This document shows positions 1 to 5,800 of a stretch of 64,000 nucleotides of DNA, in pieces. Each line of letters starts with the position of its first letter. Position 1 is the stretch's first letter. The notes under the pieces are model-generated. The model searched no databases. It saw only the letters and a program-made list of their open reading frames with translations, and was not told the origin of the DNA. The stretch is taken from IMG/VR virus record IMGVR_UViG_3300046010_015054, positions 1 to 64,000 of that record. One strand, written 5' to 3'. Made by a program: the position numbers and the translations under genes. This DNA comes from a virus.

Positions 1-234
1 TAGTTTTAATCTTTCAAAAAAGAAACCTACCTCATCGTCAGAACTAAAAGTACCCTTTGTATCTATTTCCTGTACTCTTTTATTTATGAATTGTATAACC
101 TCATCTATTTCATTGATGTGCTTCTCGTAAGACACAACAACATCTTCTGCCTTCTCATTTTTCTTAAGAAGGTTAAAGGTCGTGAATCCTAAGACCACGA
201 CCAGAACCGAAAGTATTATAATAATTAATATCAT
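1..234 (-). CDS. Membrane-anchored small protein, 3' end outside window
   Basis: Reads from an ATG at 234 off the left edge (78 codons visible). Residues 2-23 are a hydrophobic segment rich in Ile, Leu and Val, followed by a charged, helical-looking region containing SSDDEVGFFFERLK. One N-terminal membrane span with a cytoplasmic tail is likely. Its ATG overlaps the stop of the HD-domain gene (ATGA), so the two are probably translationally coupled. The function is unknown; the overall look resembles small anchored proteins of T4-like marine phages, a memory-based impression only. Confidence 0.7.
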   Translation of the reverse strand, partial: MILIIIILSVLVVVLGFTTFNLLKKNEKAEDVVVSYEKHINEIDEVIQFINKRVQEIDTKGTFSSDDEVGFFFERLKL

Positions 235-1016
235 AAATTGTCTAACATACTTCTTAATCCTTCACTTTTTACTGAACTTAATGCTTTTTGTTTAGCTTGA
301 GCAGGCTTAGGTGTAGGTTTCTGATTGTTTGAATTGAATGTACTATTACCTTTACTCTGAAGCACGGGATTTTTGAACTTAGGTAACCATTCCTGTTCAA
401 ATTCTATACGAGCTGCCATAAGATCTGCCTGGTGGATGATAAATGGTAAAGCTGTACGTGGTTTTTGTTCTGGGAGATAACCCATAAGGTATTTTTTGTT
501 AGCTTCATCGTATAAACCATCATGTGTTTGGATGGCTACCATTTCATTAAAGCTATAAGAAACCCCGTGAGACTGGAGGAGAAATAGTGAACGATCAGGA
601 ACTGAAGCAAATGATAGTTCTTTGTTGAACATCCATTCTTCTCCCAGTTTCTCTCTTCTCCATTGATCAGTATTAGGAAGATAGGCTTCGTGTTGATCGT
701 CACCCATTTTACCTAAATCATGGTTTAGAGCGGAGAATACCAACTCTTCTTTAGTATATGTGGTAACGTCTGCTCCCATATCGGCCCACGTTTTATGAAG
801 GGCTAGTGCGCATCTAACCACACGATTGACGTGATCTACATACCCACCTATAAAAGCATTATGATACTCTTTTTTATGTGAAGCAGGCATCATTGAGATG
901 CGTTCTGCGTATTTCTCATAAAAAGCAAATAATTTTTCTTTTCTGGGTGATTGGATATGGTCTTGAATGTAACCTAAGAATTCAAGCCAATTTTTTTGGA
1001 TTTGTTCTGCTTGCAT
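231..1016 (-). CDS. HD-domain phosphohydrolase
   Basis: A 261-residue protein with the metal-binding order of HD phosphohydrolases: His62 (YVDHV), His99-Asp100 in ALNHDLGK, His150 and His165 (THDGLYD), and Asp198 in HQADLMAAR. Such enzymes hydrolyse nucleotides, cyclic nucleotides or (p)ppGpp; the substrate is not evident here. Residues 215-245 are Pro/Gln/Lys-rich and probably disordered, ending in a conserved-looking EGLRSMLDNL tail. The stop overlaps the downstream membrane-protein start. HD proteins of this size are common in T4-like phages. Confidence 0.85.
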   Translation of the reverse strand: MQAEQIQKNWLEFLGYIQDHIQSPRKEKLFAFYEKYAERISMMPASHKKEYHNAFIGGYVDHVNRVVRCALALHKTWADMGADVTTYTKEELVFSALNHDLGKMGDDQHEAYLPNTDQWRREKLGEEWMFNKELSFASVPDRSLFLLQSHGVSYSFNEMVAIQTHDGLYDEANKKYLMGYLPEQKPRTALPFIIHQADLMAARIEFEQEWLPKFKNPVLQSKGNSTFNSNNQKPTPKPAQAKQKALSSVKSEGLRSMLDNL

Positions 1017-1022
1017 AAAAAC

Positions 1023-1136
1023 TTATTGAATATCTCTTTGGATCATATCTTTTATATCTTGAAGTAAATCTTCAGCAGATGTAATTTGTTCTTGAAATTG
1101 TTGAGCAGTTGATTGACGGGTAAGTAAAACGCTCAT
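1023..1136 (-). CDS. Small helical protein, possible frameshift partner
   Basis: A 37-residue ORF, MSVLLTRQSTAQQFQEQ then a Leu/Asp-rich helical end. Its ATG overlaps the stop of the 21-codon ORF upstream (ATGA). A run of seven A residues just before that stop would allow a -1 shift joining the two into one 58-residue helical protein, see findings. It could be a separate coupled gene, a frameshift product, or one gene broken by a single-base indel. Confidence 0.5.
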   Translation of the reverse strand: MSVLLTRQSTAQQFQEQITSAEDLLQDIKDMIQRDIQ

Positions 1137-1198
1137 AGTTTTTAATTTACCTTCGATTTTTTCAATTTTTGAAATTGCTACTTCAGGAGTTCTCATAA
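1133..1198 (-). CDS. Tiny ORF, upstream half of a possible frameshifted gene
   Basis: Encodes MRTPEVAISKIEKIEGKLKK plus Leu, then TGA. The last codons are TTA AAA AAA CTA TGA on the minus strand. The peptide is amphipathic and reads naturally into the 1023-1136 frame after a -1 slip. It sits about 80 bases downstream of the promoter at 1278-1308 behind a purine-rich leader. Confidence 0.5.
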
Positions 1199-1277
1199 TA
1201 ATATATTTTAGGTTGAATGTACATAACCCCCCTTATCTCTCCTACCTTTCCTTCCCTTTCTTTCTAACCCCGTATCT

Positions 1278-1308
1278 CGAAGTTACAAAAAAAGGTTCAT
1301 GGTAGCAA
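1278..1308 (-). promoter_or_regulatory. Promoter, variant class (TTGC-N19-TAACTTCG)
   Basis: Minus strand TTGC, 19 bases, TAACTTCG. It shares spacing with the main promoter family but has C in the fourth -33 position and ends in TTCG. It is followed by GAGATACGGGGTTAG and a purine-rich leader, almost as at 6472-6502. Confidence 0.6.
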
Positions 1309-1314
1309 GTTTAA

Positions 1315-1716
1315 TTATGATTCTTCACAGAAATCTAGGAGTTTTTTTAGATGAGCACATTTTTCATATGCTTCTTTTTCTTCAAAAAAGTGTATTGATA
1401 ATTTAAAACAAGTTTTTAGTTCTATTCCATTGAAAAATTTTAAGGCTTCTTTACCTAATTCTTCTTCAAATTTAACTTTGTCTATATAAAAATATGCTCT
1501 ATGAAAGACAACAGCTTCACTAAGAATATCAATGCCTTTCATAAAAGGGAATTCCTTGTGTAATTCTTTATGATAAGTATTTTCACTAAGAATTAATTTG
1601 CGGAACATCCCAACATGGAATAAGGCGGTGTCCTCCAATCTCTTGGGGGAACTTTGAGTTAGTAACTCTTGCCCCGATTCAGAGTCAAAGAGACTAAATA
1701 TCTTATCCATATCCAT
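1315..1716 (-). CDS. Unknown protein, 133 aa
   Basis: I start it at the ATG at 1716 (MDMDKIFSLF); the longer frame to 1821 would run through the tRNA-Gly gene. The protein is helical and Lys/Glu/Phe-rich, with AVVFHRAYFYIDKVKFEEEL in the middle. The ATG sits 5 bases after TATATTTATATCC, so the message may have a very short leader. No family recognised. It is the last gene after the tRNA cluster in transcription order. Confidence 0.65.
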   Translation of the reverse strand: MDMDKIFSLFDSESGQELLTQSSPKRLEDTALFHVGMFRKLILSENTYHKELHKEFPFMKGIDILSEAVVFHRAYFYIDKVKFEEELGKEALKFFNGIELKTCFKLSIHFFEEKEAYEKCAHLKKLLDFCEES

Positions 1717-1763
1717 GGATATAAATATATAGCTTTTTAAAAAAGGGAATGTGGATAATTTTG

Positions 1764-1836
1764 AGCGAAAAACCGGATTCGAACCGGCGACCCTAACCTT
1801 GGCAAGGTTATGCTCTACCAACTGAGCTACTTTCGC
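1764..1836 (-). tRNA. tRNA-Gly(GCC)
   Basis: A 73-nt cloverleaf. Acceptor GCGAAAG/TTTTCGC, anticodon stem TAACC/GGTTA around loop TTGCCAA, T-loop TTCGAAT. CCA is not encoded. A strong hairpin (GCCGTTAC-TTT-GTAGCGGT) lies just upstream at about 1838-1868. Confidence 0.93.
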
Positions 1837-1910
1837 ATACCGAAACCGCTACAAAGTAACGGCTTCTTTACTCCTTCTCCACTTACTCCTTTCAGATGGA
1901 AGGCGAGATG

Positions 1911-1983
1911 AGCTTCCTGTCGGATTCGAACCAACGACCTACTGATTACAAATCAGTGGCTCTACCAGCTGAGCTAAGGAAGC
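1911..1983 (-). tRNA. tRNA-Thr(TGT)
   Basis: A 73-nt cloverleaf. Acceptor GCTTCCT/AGGAAGC, anticodon stem ACTGA/TCAGT around TTTGTAA, T-loop TTCGAAT. No encoded CCA. Confidence 0.93.
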
Positions 1984-2090
1984 GTATGGGAGGTTTTTTC
2001 TAAGACGCTATCGGTTCACGTACTCCCCTTTTGAATCTTTTCTCCGAAGTCAACCTCTCTGGGAAGAGGATTTAGAGGCTAGACTCAGTA

Positions 2091-2255
2091 TTATTCAGCT
2101 GCTGCTTCTTCGCCTTCAGCTTCTACTTCAAGTGAGGTAGAGTCTACAGTAGCAGTAGTATCTACTACTACTTCTTCAACTACTACTTCTTCAGTAGATT
2201 GAGCACAAGATACAGCTACAGCTGCGAAAAGAAATGCAAAAATTGCGTTTTTCAT
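2091..2255 (-). CDS. Small acidic lipoprotein inside the tRNA cluster
   Basis: A 54-residue ORF with a signal peptide (MKNAIFAFLFAAVA) and lipobox AVSC, Cys17 as lipidation site. The mature part is low-complexity, rich in Glu, Val, Thr and Ala, with repeated EEVVV, as in Bacteroidota small lipoproteins. It lies between tRNA-Ser and tRNA-Thr and is probably co-transcribed from the promoter at 2377-2407. It likely resides in the host envelope; roles such as superinfection exclusion are speculation. Confidence 0.75.
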   Translation of the reverse strand: MKNAIFAFLFAAVAVSCAQSTEEVVVEEVVVDTTATVDSTSLEVEAEGEEAAAE

Positions 2256-2282
2256 GATTTTGAATTTAATTAATTAAGTTAG

Positions 2283-2369
2283 CGGAGGCTCAGGGATTCG
2301 AACCCCGGTTAGGCTCTCACCTAAAACAGTTTTCAAGACTGCCGCATTCGACCGCTCTGCCAAACCTCC
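2283..2369 (-). tRNA. tRNA-Ser(TGA)
   Basis: An 87-nt class II tRNA with long variable arm. Acceptor GGAGGTT/AGCCTCC, anticodon loop CTTGAAA within CAGT/ACTG, T-loop TTCGAAT, discriminator G. Confidence 0.93.
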
Positions 2370-2376
2370 ATTCCCA

Positions 2377-2407
2377 TAAATATATGGGAAATTGCGATAA
2401 AAATCAA
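2377..2407 (-). promoter_or_regulatory. Promoter (TTGA-N19-TATATTTA)
   Basis: Fits the 19-base-spacer family, with TTGA at -33. It lies between tRNA-Met and tRNA-Ser and can drive Ser, the lipoprotein, Thr and Gly independently of the upstream cluster. Confidence 0.65.
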
Positions 2408-2408
2408 G

Positions 2409-2482
2409 TGCGCCTTGAGGGGCTCGAACCCCCGACCAAGAAATTATGAGTCTCCTGCTCTAACCGACTGAGCTAAAGGCGC
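2409..2482 (-). tRNA. tRNA-Met(CAT), elongator type
   Basis: A 74-nt cloverleaf. Fully paired acceptor GCGCCTT/AAGGCGC, loop CTCATAA, T-loop TTCGAGC. A paired first base and a non-GGG anticodon stem argue against initiator use. tRNA-Ile with lysidine-modified CAT is not excluded. Confidence 0.85.
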
Positions 2483-2486
2483 ATTG

Positions 2487-2563
2487 TTGGAGAAATGGGA
2501 CTCGAACCCACATGTAACCACTTACCCTTTCTACAAGGTATAAGCTTGAGGGGATATTCTCCA
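2487..2563 (-). tRNA. tRNA-like gene, GTA in anticodon region, D-arm abnormal
   Basis: A clear T-arm (GTGGG TTCGAGT CCCAT) and a 7-bp acceptor TGGAGAA/TTCTCCA fix the ends. A long variable arm GTAA-GTGG-TTAC suggests class II. The best anticodon arm is TACCT/GGGTA with an 8-nt loop holding GTA. The D region (about 16 nt, starting TCCCCTCAAGC) shows no D-stem and no GG dinucleotide. A normal tRNA-Tyr(GTA) exists at 3624-3704, so this may be a decayed copy or an unusual functional RNA. Confidence 0.5.
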
Positions 2564-2569
2564 ATATAG

Positions 2570-2640
2570 TTACCCCCCAGGGACTCGAACCCCAATTAAG
2601 TGGACCAAAACCACTTGTCCTGCCATTAGACGAGAGGGTA
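2570..2640 (-). tRNA. tRNA-Gln(TTG)
   Basis: A 71-nt cloverleaf. Acceptor TACCCTC/GGGGGTA, anticodon stem AGTGG/CCACT with loop TTTTGGT, T-loop TTCGAGT. Confidence 0.92.
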
Positions 2641-2646
2641 ATTAAG

Positions 2647-2719
<73 letters not shown>

Positions 2720-2726
2720 AAATATA

Positions 2727-3476
2727 TTAAATCATACAATATATGTTATGATTAACTACTCTATCAGTAAAGTATGTATTAAGTACCCATTCTGTGTTTG
2801 TAAATAAACTTGAAAAATACATCATAATATATAAATTTAAGGTAGATTCATCTATATTAGGTAATTTATCTAACTTATAATTTTCTTTAATTAACTGATA
2901 TGTTTGATGTTTTGTAAGAAGATTATATGGAGCAATATTATCTGTATAATACTTTCTATAGATTGTAATAATTTTTTCTAGAGGCCAAAACCACATCAAA
3001 TCACAATCAATATTTTGTTGACACTTATAAACATCCTGTAACATTTCTTCCCAAGATTCAAGTTCATAATGGTCTAATAATAGAACATCACATTTACCTT
3101 TGTACTCACTAGCATTCCCATTGAATATTTCTACTTTAGGACTAGTAATAAATGGTGAATTTACTTCTTTATGATAATTTATAAGATCTTGGCTACGTTC
3201 AATAACTGTAATCTTAGTTACTTTAGGATTGTTAATCAACCAATTTTCACGAATCCCAAACCCCATTCCAGTACAAACTACATGTCCATAAGCTAAATCA
3301 TAATGTGAAAAAACTTGATAAGCGGTATCGTGATTATTTTCCTTATAGAGAAGCCATTGTTCTCCATCTACTAAAAGAATATAAGTATTATTATTTTTAA
3401 CAATTTCTACATTCCCCCATTTTCCTTCTTTAATAATAGGAAGTGTAAAATTAAAAGCTTTTAATAGTTGTAGCAT
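2727..3476 (-). CDS. Class I methyltransferase-like protein
   Basis: A 249-residue protein starting at MLQLLKAF (ATG 3476); the longer frame upstream runs into the U-tract of the structured RNA and is unlikely. Residues about 66-98 hold a Rossmann signature: VVCTGMGFGIREN (glycine-rich loop) followed by KITVIERSQDLI, where Glu would bind the SAM ribose, then DVLLLDHYE as a motif IV-like segment. The closest general look is spermidine-synthase-like methyltransferases. It sits inside the tRNA cluster, so a tRNA or nucleic-acid substrate is possible but not shown. Tyr/Asn-rich C-terminal half. Confidence 0.6.
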   Translation of the reverse strand: MLQLLKAFNFTLPIIKEGKWGNVEIVKNNNTYILLVDGEQWLLYKENNHDTAYQVFSHYDLAYGHVVCTGMGFGIRENWLINNPKVTKITVIERSQDLINYHKEVNSPFITSPKVEIFNGNASEYKGKCDVLLLDHYELESWEEMLQDVYKCQQNIDCDLMWFWPLEKIITIYRKYYTDNIAPYNLLTKHQTYQLIKENYKLDKLPNIDESTLNLYIMMYFSSLFTNTEWVLNTYFTDRVVNHNIYCMI

Positions 3477-3487
3477 AATTTTAGTAT

Positions 3488-3618
3488 AAAAAAAAAGAAA
3501 CAGGAACAACTTTATCAGGAATCTAACAAATGCTTAACACACCAATAAGAGAGCTACTAAGTGTGTACCCTTGCGTCGCCGCTCTCTCGGCTAGTTGTTC
3601 TACGCTTCCTCTGTTTCT
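3488..3618 (-). ncRNA. Structured spacer RNA with closing helix and U9 tail
   Basis: Between tRNA-Tyr and the methyltransferase-like gene. AGAAACA (3618-3612) pairs with TGTTTCT (3502-3496) and GGAA (3609-3606) with TTCC (3506-3503), followed by nine U. Inside are the hairpin GCCG-AGAGAG-CGGC and a stem ACACAC/GTGTGT; the first loop (AGAGAG plus flank) can pair with GCTCTCT in the second, a candidate kissing interaction. The U-tract suggests it also terminates transcription. Confidence 0.5.
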
Positions 3619-3623
3619 GTAGT

Positions 3624-3704
3624 TGGAAGGGACGGATTCGAACCGCCGTACCCGTAAGGGAGCAGATTTACAGTCTGCCGGTTTTAACCACTCACCCACC
3701 TTCC
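3624..3704 (-). tRNA. tRNA-Tyr(GTA)
   Basis: An 81-nt class II cloverleaf. Acceptor GGAAGGT/CCCTTCC, anticodon stem CAGA/TCTG around CTGTAAA, variable arm CTCCCTTACGGG, T-loop TTCGAAT. Confidence 0.92.
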
Positions 3705-3708
3705 ATTA

Positions 3709-3884
3709 AAAGAGAGACTTCGGGTCTTTCAGGGTTACTGATTGGTGACTTGCTTGGCCTCGGAATACTCTAAAACCCTTTTTCATCCTTTTAGCACCAT
3801 CACCAACTAACAGCTTCACTATCTCTCTCACAAAAGACTTATCCGGGGACGCTGTTCTTATGGGTAGCGTGATAAGTACTCTTT
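3709..3884 (-). ncRNA. Structured spacer RNA between tRNA-like 3886 and tRNA-Tyr
   Basis: About 176 nt with no ORF. Ends AAAGAG (3884-3879) and CTCTTT (3714-3709) pair. Internal helices: ACTTATC/GATAAGT enclosing ACGCT/AGCGT; TTGGTGA/TCACCAA; CTAAAA/TTTTAG; and AGGGTT/AACCCT, which would cross the CTAAAA stem. Confidence 0.45.
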
Positions 3885-3885
3885 G

Positions 3886-3960
3886 TAGTCAGGACAGGAC
3901 TTGAACCTGTATCTGCCCCCGAATTTACGCGAGCGGTAGTTACCATTACACCACCTGACT
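3886..3960 (-). tRNA. tRNA-like gene, anticodon arm not interpretable
   Basis: 75 nt with a perfect acceptor AGTCAGG/CCTGACT and T-arm ACAGG-TTCAAGT-CCTGT, and D-loop AATGGTAA. The anticodon region CGCTCGCGTAAATTCGGGGGC gives no regular 5-bp stem with 7-nt loop; the best is CTCG/CGGG with the 8-nt loop CGTAAATT. Acceptor, T-stem and 3' flank match those of 4356-4444, so the two are related copies. Confidence 0.5.
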
Positions 3961-3985
3961 ATGTTTCCCCACCTGAGATTACAGT

Positions 3986-4168
3986 GAGTAGATATTCCCG
4001 GTTTTTCCTTTCAAAAACCCTGAGGATCTTACTCCTTGAAAACAGTCAACACTACTGGGAGGAGTTGTGTCGTTCTCCTTTATTCCCACGATGTCCCACT
4101 CGCGCCGTAGACATTCTGCGGGTCTATTGTTTAAGTCTTAGACCAAAGACTGTGAGTATCTCTTACTC
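3986..4168 (-). ncRNA. Structured spacer RNA between initiator tRNA and tRNA-like 3886
   Basis: No ORF. GAGT (4168-4165) and AGATA (4161-4157) pair with ACTC (3989-3986) and TATCT (3994-3990), bulging AAG. Internal hairpins: AGTCTT/AAGACT, TAGAC/GTCTA, GGAG/CTCC, and GGTTTTT-GAAAGG-AAAAACC. The last 25 bases before the next tRNA (3961-3985) lie outside the closing helix. Confidence 0.42.
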
Positions 4169-4172
4169 ATTG

Positions 4173-4244
4173 TAGCGGGAGAAGGAATCGAACCTTCGGC
4201 CTTTGGGTTATGAGCCCAACGAGCTACCTCTGCTCTATCCCGCG
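4173..4244 (-). tRNA. Initiator tRNA-fMet(CAT)
   Basis: A 72-nt cloverleaf with the two initiator hallmarks: an unpaired first position (C1 opposite U72 in CGCGGGA/TCCCGCT) and three consecutive GC pairs in the anticodon stem (TTGGG-CTCATAA-CCCAA). T-loop TTCGATT. Confidence 0.9.
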
Positions 4245-4251
4245 ATATAGG

Positions 4252-4354
4252 AAAGTGTTAACGAATTTAAAGCGTTCTTATGGTAGCTACCTATTCTATT
4301 CAAGTATATCGTACTCGATACTTCACTCTAGTAGGCCGGGTGGTTAACACCTTT
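4252..4354 (-). ncRNA. Structured spacer RNA with 11-bp closing helix
   Basis: AAGGTGTTAAC (from 4353 down) pairs with GTTAACACTTT (4262-4252), 11 bp with one GU. It starts 1 base after the upstream tRNA-like gene and ends 7 bases before initiator tRNA. Inside: AAGTA-TCG/CGA-TACTT hairpin and palindromic GGTAGCTACC. Confidence 0.48.
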
Positions 4355-4355
4355 G

Positions 4356-4444
4356 TAGTCAGGACAGGATTCGAACCTGTACGAATGTTCCTTTCTCCGC
4401 AGACATAAAGTACAACGGTGCGTCTACCATTCCGCCACCTGACT
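4356..4444 (-). tRNA. tRNA-like gene with Leu-type D-arm, aberrant anticodon loop
   Basis: 89 nt. Acceptor AGTCAGG/CCTGACT and T-arm ACAGG-TTCGAAT-CCTGT are perfect; D-arm GCGGAATGGTAGACGC is typical of tRNA-Leu. The anticodon arm is CCGTT/TGCGG (one UU mismatch) around a 12-nt loop GTACTTTATGTC instead of 7 nt, then a 16-nt variable region. No anticodon can be assigned safely. Near-identical ends to 3886-3960. Confidence 0.5.
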
Positions 4445-4449
4445 ATAAA

Positions 4450-4744
4450 AAAGTAATGGTGGGAATCCTGACTACCCACACGTCCTGGACATGCCCCCTT
4501 TCACCCATAATCCAACAGAGTAGCTAATTCTGCTGTAATAACTAGCCGGATTGACTACCGGCACCCGCTGCAGAGATCAGTCTGAATAACTTCGCGGGAC
4601 CTCAGAGGCTGAAGGGTTGTACATTCTACCCCGCAGTTTGAGTGGTTTTACCTCACATGTCTGTTCGACCCAACATTCCTACTTTTCAGCAGTTCAGCCA
4701 GTGCCTTAAGAGCTCTCAACCCTTTTGTTCAGCCACATTACTTT
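4450..4744 (-). ncRNA. 295-nt ornate structured RNA, novel candidate
   Basis: Lies between tRNA-Asn (2 bases away) and tRNA-like 4356 (5 bases away), without an ORF. AAAGTAATG (4744-4736) pairs with CATTACTTT (4458-4450), and U residues follow. Then GGCTG and AAGGGTTG pair with CAACCCTT and CAGCC, 13 bp. Hairpins: CTGCT-GAAA-AGTAG (GNRA loop), TGTT/AACA, CAGA/TCTG, GCCGG/CCGGC, CAGCAGA/TCTGTTG, CATGTC-CAG-GACGTG, GTGGG/CCCAC. GCGGG inside the 13-bp helix can pair with CCCGC outside it, a pseudoknot. No RNase P or tmRNA signature seen. Confidence 0.6.
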
Positions 4745-4746
4745 AG

Positions 4747-4820
4747 CTCTCCCTCCTGGGCTCGAACCAGGGACCTAATGATTAACAGTCATTCGCTCTA
4801 ACCAACTGAGCTAAGGGAGA
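4747..4820 (-). tRNA. tRNA-Asn(GTT)
   Basis: A 74-nt cloverleaf. Acceptor TCTCCCT/AGGGAGA, anticodon stem AATGA/TCATT around CTGTTAA, T-loop TTCGAGC, discriminator G. Confidence 0.93.
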
Positions 4821-4828
4821 ATTTTATG

Positions 4829-4902
4829 TGATCCCGATTGGATTCGAACCAATGACCGTCGCATTAGAAGTGCGATGCTCTATCCAGCTGAGCTACGGGA
4901 CC
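4829..4902 (-). tRNA. tRNA-Arg(TCT)
   Basis: A 74-nt cloverleaf. Acceptor GGTCCCG/CGGGATC, anticodon stem TCGCA/TGCGA around CTTCTAA, T-loop TTCGAAT. Only 8 bases separate it from tRNA-Asn, the one short spacer in this part of the cluster. Confidence 0.93.
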
Positions 4903-4908
4903 AATAGT

Positions 4909-5111
4909 AAATGAAAAACTCCTTCCACGCTCACCGTGGTTGTGGGTTTGACTGAGCATAGTTTACTGCTCACCTGTTATGAGTGCACCATAGAGCAGGG
5001 CCCATCACAGAGTACCTTGGGGCATTTAACCTTCGTTATGGTTGCGATCCATTTGAAGCCAAGGTTCCTTTCAACAGTGCTAATCTGTCTTCTGTAAGGA
5101 ATTTTTCATTT
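4909..5111 (-). ncRNA. 203-nt structured RNA with 16-bp closing helix
   Basis: Its ends AAATGAAAAATTCCTT (5111-5096) and AAGGAGTTTTTCATTT (4924-4909) form a 16-bp helix with one GU. It begins 1 base after tRNA-Leu(TAG) and ends 6 bases before tRNA-Arg. Inside: CCTTGG/CCAAGG (competing with AACCTT/AAGGTT), ATGG/CCAT, TGAGCA/TGCTCA, CCACG-GTGAG-CGTGG. No ORF of note. Confidence 0.55.
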
Positions 5112-5112
5112 G

Positions 5113-5192
5113 TACCGAGAGCGGGACTCGAACCCGCACACACTAGGCACTGGTTCCTAAGACCAGCGTGTCTACCATTCCACCATCTCGGC
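5113..5192 (-). tRNA. tRNA-Leu(TAG)
   Basis: An 80-nt class II cloverleaf. Acceptor GCCGAGA/TCTCGGT, anticodon stem CTGGT/ACCAG around CTTAGGA, T-arm GCGGG-TTCGAGT-CCCGC. First RNA of the main cluster transcript. Confidence 0.92.
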
Positions 5193-5239
5193 TTGTTTAC
5201 CCACATGTCAAATAACGTTTGTTATTTCTAACTCTTTTG

Positions 5240-5270
5240 TAAAGATACGAATAATATAAATATTCGCCAA
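5240..5270 (-). promoter_or_regulatory. Promoter of the main tRNA cluster (TTGG-N19-TATCTTTA)
   Basis: A perfect match to the family consensus. It is followed by a leader hairpin AAATAAC-AAAC-GTTATTT at about 5208-5225 and then tRNA-Leu(TAG). Confidence 0.8.
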
Positions 5271-5279
5271 ATTTTTTCT

Positions 5280-5741
5280 TTAAGTTCTTATAACGTGATC
5301 GGCTGCTCTTGTTGCGATCTGGAGTGAAGGTTTTGTAGTAGATTTAAATCCGGCTGCGTGAACCCAACCTTTAGATGCGGCTACAAGTTTGTTAGATAAC
5401 TTATATTCGTCTTCATTAAAATCTAAATCGATTGACTCGACTTTTAGAGGACTGTTTTCTATAACAAATAATGCGGTTTCAATTGACATTTCTGTCTCTC
5501 TCCACAACCGACCCCAAAAATCTCTGATAATAGGGACTTTAGTTTTATGATATAGAACATGACAACCTCGACTTCTATATCTTAAAACAATAGCAGTAAC
5601 ATAAACTGTTTCAGGGCCCCGATTTTGAGAATCAGTACCCACATAAATCTTAGTTTCTGGGTATTCTTTTATATAATTTAAAAGATACGGGATAAGTTGT
5701 ATGGGTTTATGTGTAGTGCCACTTTTAAAGATCCTATTCAT
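5280..5741 (-). CDS. DUF458-like RNase H-fold protein
   Basis: 153 residues from MNRIFKSGTT (ATG 5741); a longer start at 5759 is possible. IYVGTDSQNRG near residues 32-42 is the hallmark Asp-containing first strand of the DUF458/YkuK group, predicted to have an RNase H-like fold. DLDFNEDEYKLSNKL and the C-terminal RAADHVI segment fit the family's further acidic residues. The length matches the family. It lies just downstream of tRNA-Leu(TAA) and upstream of the main tRNA promoter, so an RNA-processing role is tempting but inferred. Confidence 0.7.
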   Translation of the reverse strand: MNRIFKSGTTHKPIQLIPYLLNYIKEYPETKIYVGTDSQNRGPETVYVTAIVLRYRSRGCHVLYHKTKVPIIRDFWGRLWRETEMSIETALFVIENSPLKVESIDLDFNEDEYKLSNKLVAASKGWVHAAGFKSTTKPSLQIATRAADHVIRT

Positions 5742-5800
5742 GTACAAAATGTACAACAAAAATATAAAATCTCAAAGCTTACACACTTAGATATATTTTG

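Noticed and set aside
1315-1821. Long form of the 133-aa gene starting at 1821
   Set aside because: The first 35 codons are the tRNA-Gly gene and its flank.
4450-4744. RNase P RNA, tmRNA or group I intron
   Set aside because: No GAGGAAAGUC-type core, no tag frame, and no P/Q/R/S intron elements were found. A group II domain V is also absent.
3561-5231. Plus-strand open frames at 3561, 3984 and 4983
   Set aside because: All lie antisense to tRNAs or structured spacers and show no leader or family resemblance.
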